Positions 61,922 through 64,000 of a DNA stretch of 64,000 nt are shown piece by piece. Location: contig NZ_CP019236.1 in the NCBI RefSeq assembly GCF_001955695.1, positions 1,116,001 to 1,180,000 on the forward strand, written 5' to 3'. The stretch is from Rhodoferax koreense (GTDB lineage: Bacteria; Pseudomonadota; Gammaproteobacteria; Burkholderiales; Burkholderiaceae_C). The notes beneath the pieces were generated by a model. The model was given only the letters and a program-made list of their open reading frames with translations, was not told the DNA's origin and made no database searches. A program made the position numbers and the translations under genes. Each line of letters starts with the position of its first letter. Position 1 is the first letter of the stretch.

Positions 61922-62482
61922 TTATTTCGGCAGCAGCACCTTGTCGATGACGTGGATCACGCCGTTGGACTGGTAGACGTCGGCGATGGTGACGTTGGCC
62001 GTGCCACCCTTTTCATCGGTCAGCATCACCGTCGAACCCGAGGCCTTGGCCGTCAGCGTACCGCCGCTCACGGTCTTGATGGTGGCCATGCCTTTGCCGT
62101 CCATGATCATCTTGCTGATTGCCGCTGCATCGAACTTGCCCGCTACCACGTGGTAGGTGAGGATGGTGGTCAGCATCTTCTTGTTTTCGGGCTTGAGCAA
62201 GGTATCGACCGTGCCCGCCGGCAGCGCTGCGAAGGCGGCATTGGTCGGCGCGAACACGGTGAACGGTCCTGGGCTCTTGAGCGTCTCCACCAGGCCAGCG
62301 GCCTTGACGGCGGCGACCAGGGTGGTGTGGTCCTTGGAGTTGACGGCGTTGTCGATGATGTCCTTGGAAGCCAGCATCGGTGCACCGCCGACCATCACCT
62401 GTGCCATAGCAGCGGTGGACGCGGCTGCCAATACGATGGCGGCGGTGATCGAGGCGAATTTCGGGGTCTTGATCGAGATCAT
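61922..62482 (-). CDS. Exported fasciclin-domain protein
   Basis: 186 residues. Signal peptide (about 1-27, ending AAMAQV), then one fasciclin (FAS1) domain: AKDIID-type start, GPFTVFAPTNAAFAALPAGT (H1), TYHVVAGKFDAA and VYQSNGVIHVIDKVLLPK (H2). FAS1 domains mediate adhesion or bind ligands at the cell surface. GGAG precedes ATG 62482. Fasciclin genes often lie beside ECF sigma genes, as here. Confidence 0.93.
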   Translation of the reverse strand: MISIKTPKFASITAAIVLAAASTAAMAQVMVGGAPMLASKDIIDNAVNSKDHTTLVAAVKAAGLVETLKSPGPFTVFAPTNAAFAALPAGTVDTLLKPENKKMLTTILTYHVVAGKFDAAAISKMIMDGKGMATIKTVSGGTLTAKASGSTVMLTDEKGGTANVTIADVYQSNGVIHVIDKVLLPK

Positions 62483-62575
62483 ATGAAGCTCCTTGGCGTA
62501 ATCAGAAAGCTGCAAAGTGGCAGCTGCCTTCAATACGGCGGCCAGGGGCTGATAGATTCAAAAGCCCTGCAGCCC

Positions 62576-63949
62576 CTAGGTTTTGGCCACGATTCCGATC
62601 ACGGCGCAAATGCCCAGCAGCGGCATCACCCCGAGCTTGAACCTGAACAGCGCAATCGCCGCGCCGATGGCGAGAAGTGCCGACACCACATCGAAATGCC
62701 CGCCGAAGCCCTGCGGCCAGAACGTGTGGTACGCGAAGAACATCGCCAGGTTCAGGATCACGCCCACCACCGCGGCGGTGATGGCCGACAGTGGCGCGGT
62801 GAAGCCGAGCTTGCCGTGCGTGGCCTCGATGAGCGGGCCGCCGGCCAGGATGAAGATGAACGAGGGCAAGAACGTGAACCAGGTCACCACCGCCGCCGCC
62901 AGCGCGCCGCCGGCGAGCAGCGAAGCCGGGCCGAGCACCTGGTGCAGCCAGCCGCCGACGAAGGCCACGAAGGCCACCACCATGATCAGCGGGCCGGGCG
63001 TGGTTTCGCCGAGCGCCAGGCCGTCGATCATCTGCGCGCCCGTGAGCCAGTGGTGCTGCTCCACCGCGCCCTGGTACACATAGGGCAGCACCGCATAGGC
63101 GCCGCCGAAAGTCAGCAGCGCGGCCTTGGTGAAGAACCAGCCCATCTGCGTGAGCGTGTCGGCCAGCCCACGGGTCATCACCAGGGCCGCCATCGCGGCC
63201 AGCCACAGCAGCAGGCCGGTGCCCAGCACTTTCAGCAGGTGGCCGCGCGAGAAGCGTGCATGCGCGGGCGGCGGCGTGTCGTCGTAGATGAGGGCCGCGC
63301 CGTAGTGTTGCTGTTGGCGGCCATGCCCGCCGCCGAGCGCGAACACGCCCGGCGCCCATTTCGCGCCGAAGTGCCCGATGAGACCGGCGGCCAACACCAG
63401 CGCCGGAAAAGGCACGTCGAACGCAAAGATGGCCACGAACGACGCCGCCGCGATGCCCCACATCCACCGGTTCTTCAGCGCCCGGCTGCCGATGCGGTGC
63501 GCGGCGTGGATCACCAGCGCCGTGACCGCGGGTTTGATGCCATAGAAGATGCCCGCGATCAGCGGCACGTCGCCGAAACGCAGGTAGACCCAGGACAGGG
63601 CGATCAGGATCGCCAGCGAAGGCAGCACGAACAACGCCCCGGCGACGATGCCACCGCGCGTGCGGTGCATCAGCCAGCCGATGTAGGTGGCCAGCTGCTG
63701 GGCCTCCGGCCCGGGCAGCAGCATGCAGTAGTTGAGCGCGTGCAGGAAACGCTTTTCGCTGATCCAGCGCCGACGCTCCACGAGTTCGGTGTGCATGATG
63801 GCGATCTGGCCGGCCGGGCCGCCGAAGCTGATGAAACCCAGCTTGAGCCAGAAGAGAAAGGCCTCGGAAAAGGAAACGGCCGGGGGTGGTGTGGTGGTGT
63901 TGACGGGCGTGACGGTGTCCACGGGAAATTCCGGTTGAATGGCCAGCAC
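62576..63949 (-). CDS. chrA: Chromate transporter ChrA, full-length two-domain form
   Basis: 457 residues with two CHR domains: SFISFGGPAGQIAIMHTELV-type N-half (LKLGFISFGGPAGQIAIMHT) with MLLPGPEAQQLATYIGWLMH, and a C-half with FTKAALLTFGGAYAVLPYVY and GETTPGPLIMVVAFVAFVGG. About ten or more membrane segments. It exports chromate by a proton-linked route. A hydrophilic linker (about 200-225: GGGHGRQQQHYGAALIYDD) joins the halves. The start is GTG 63949, near the right edge of the window; the alternative is a later start. Confidence 0.92.
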   Translation of the reverse strand: MLAIQPEFPVDTVTPVNTTTPPPAVSFSEAFLFWLKLGFISFGGPAGQIAIMHTELVERRRWISEKRFLHALNYCMLLPGPEAQQLATYIGWLMHRTRGGIVAGALFVLPSLAILIALSWVYLRFGDVPLIAGIFYGIKPAVTALVIHAAHRIGSRALKNRWMWGIAAASFVAIFAFDVPFPALVLAAGLIGHFGAKWAPGVFALGGGHGRQQQHYGAALIYDDTPPPAHARFSRGHLLKVLGTGLLLWLAAMAALVMTRGLADTLTQMGWFFTKAALLTFGGAYAVLPYVYQGAVEQHHWLTGAQMIDGLALGETTPGPLIMVVAFVAFVGGWLHQVLGPASLLAGGALAAAVVTWFTFLPSFIFILAGGPLIEATHGKLGFTAPLSAITAAVVGVILNLAMFFAYHTFWPQGFGGHFDVVSALLAIGAAIALFRFKLGVMPLLGICAVIGIVAKT

Positions 63950-64000
63950 TTGGACGGGACACCGTCTACCTGCGCGCAGGTGGCGCAGGCCGGGAGGCTG

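Noticed and set aside
1..64000. CRISPR arrays, tRNA or rRNA genes, prophage
   Set aside because: No regularly spaced direct repeats, no cloverleaf sequences with conserved arms and no rRNA-like tracts were recognised; a covariance-model scan would be needed to exclude tRNAs fully.

Overview
The window is strongly GC-rich and comes from a betaproteobacterium of the order Burkholderiales, most likely the family Comamonadaceae. This rests on the gene families and their order (ttcA/folB/folM/midA, a PabB-PabC fusion, H-NS with otsA/otsB, Bug-type solute receptors) and on two dispersed repeats I associate with that family. The genus cannot be fixed from the sequence. No rRNA, tRNA or CRISPR array was seen.

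Region 1-2.4 kb: a decayed integron. A frameshifted integron-integrase remnant runs off the left edge. A LexA-like box, an attI-type junction, two gene cassettes with recognisable attC sites (genes of unknown function) and a GNAT acetyltransferase follow. This part is visibly less GC-rich than the rest.

Region 2.5-11 kb: folate and pantothenate genes (pabBC fusion, panB), a carbonic-anhydrase-like protein with an altered zinc site, ruvB, and a rhomboid / small membrane protein / SUMF1-like lipoprotein cluster. Region 11-17.2 kb: a tightly overlapped minus-strand operon, pqiA-pqiA-pqiB-pqiC, ending in a histidine phosphatase and a D-threonine-aldolase-like enzyme, with a DUF4136 lipoprotein upstream. 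Region 17-24.6 kb: ttcA, a solute receptor / diguanylate cyclase / solute receptor trio, folB, a folM-like reductase, then divergently midA, a DUF2905 membrane protein and a ROK kinase. Region 24.6-28 kb: an H-NS-like gene with an unusual promoter dyad, and the otsB-otsA trehalose operon.

Region 28-33.8 kb: a TctE/TctD-like two-component system divergent from an NMT1-like ABC importer, then a GNAT gene. Region 33.8-42.4 kb: an RND efflux operon (alpha/beta-hydrolase-like protein without catalytic Ser, adaptor, pump, outer-membrane factor) with a divergent LysR gene. The layout matches ceoR-llpE-ceoAB-opcM of Burkholderia. Many short inverted repeats sit between these genes. Region 42.5-49.2 kb: an orphan glycosyltransferase, then a Bug receptor divergent from a DeoR regulator / DUF1537 kinase / PdxA2 / SDR / HpcH aldolase operon, predicted to catabolise a four-carbon sugar acid.

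Region 49.2-56 kb: small unknown proteins, a split chromate transporter, a GAF-GGDEF cyclase and a DUF2868 / DUF3482 GTPase / DUF808 membrane module. Region 56-59.3 kb: a Tat-exported small subunit and GMC oxidoreductase, a ribbon-helix-helix protein and glyoxalase I. Region 59.4-64 kb: a secreted-repeat protein, ECF sigma and anti-sigma factors, an AlkB-like dioxygenase, a fasciclin protein and a full-length chromate transporter. No gene-free stretch longer than 300 bases exists apart from the integron remnant at the left edge.
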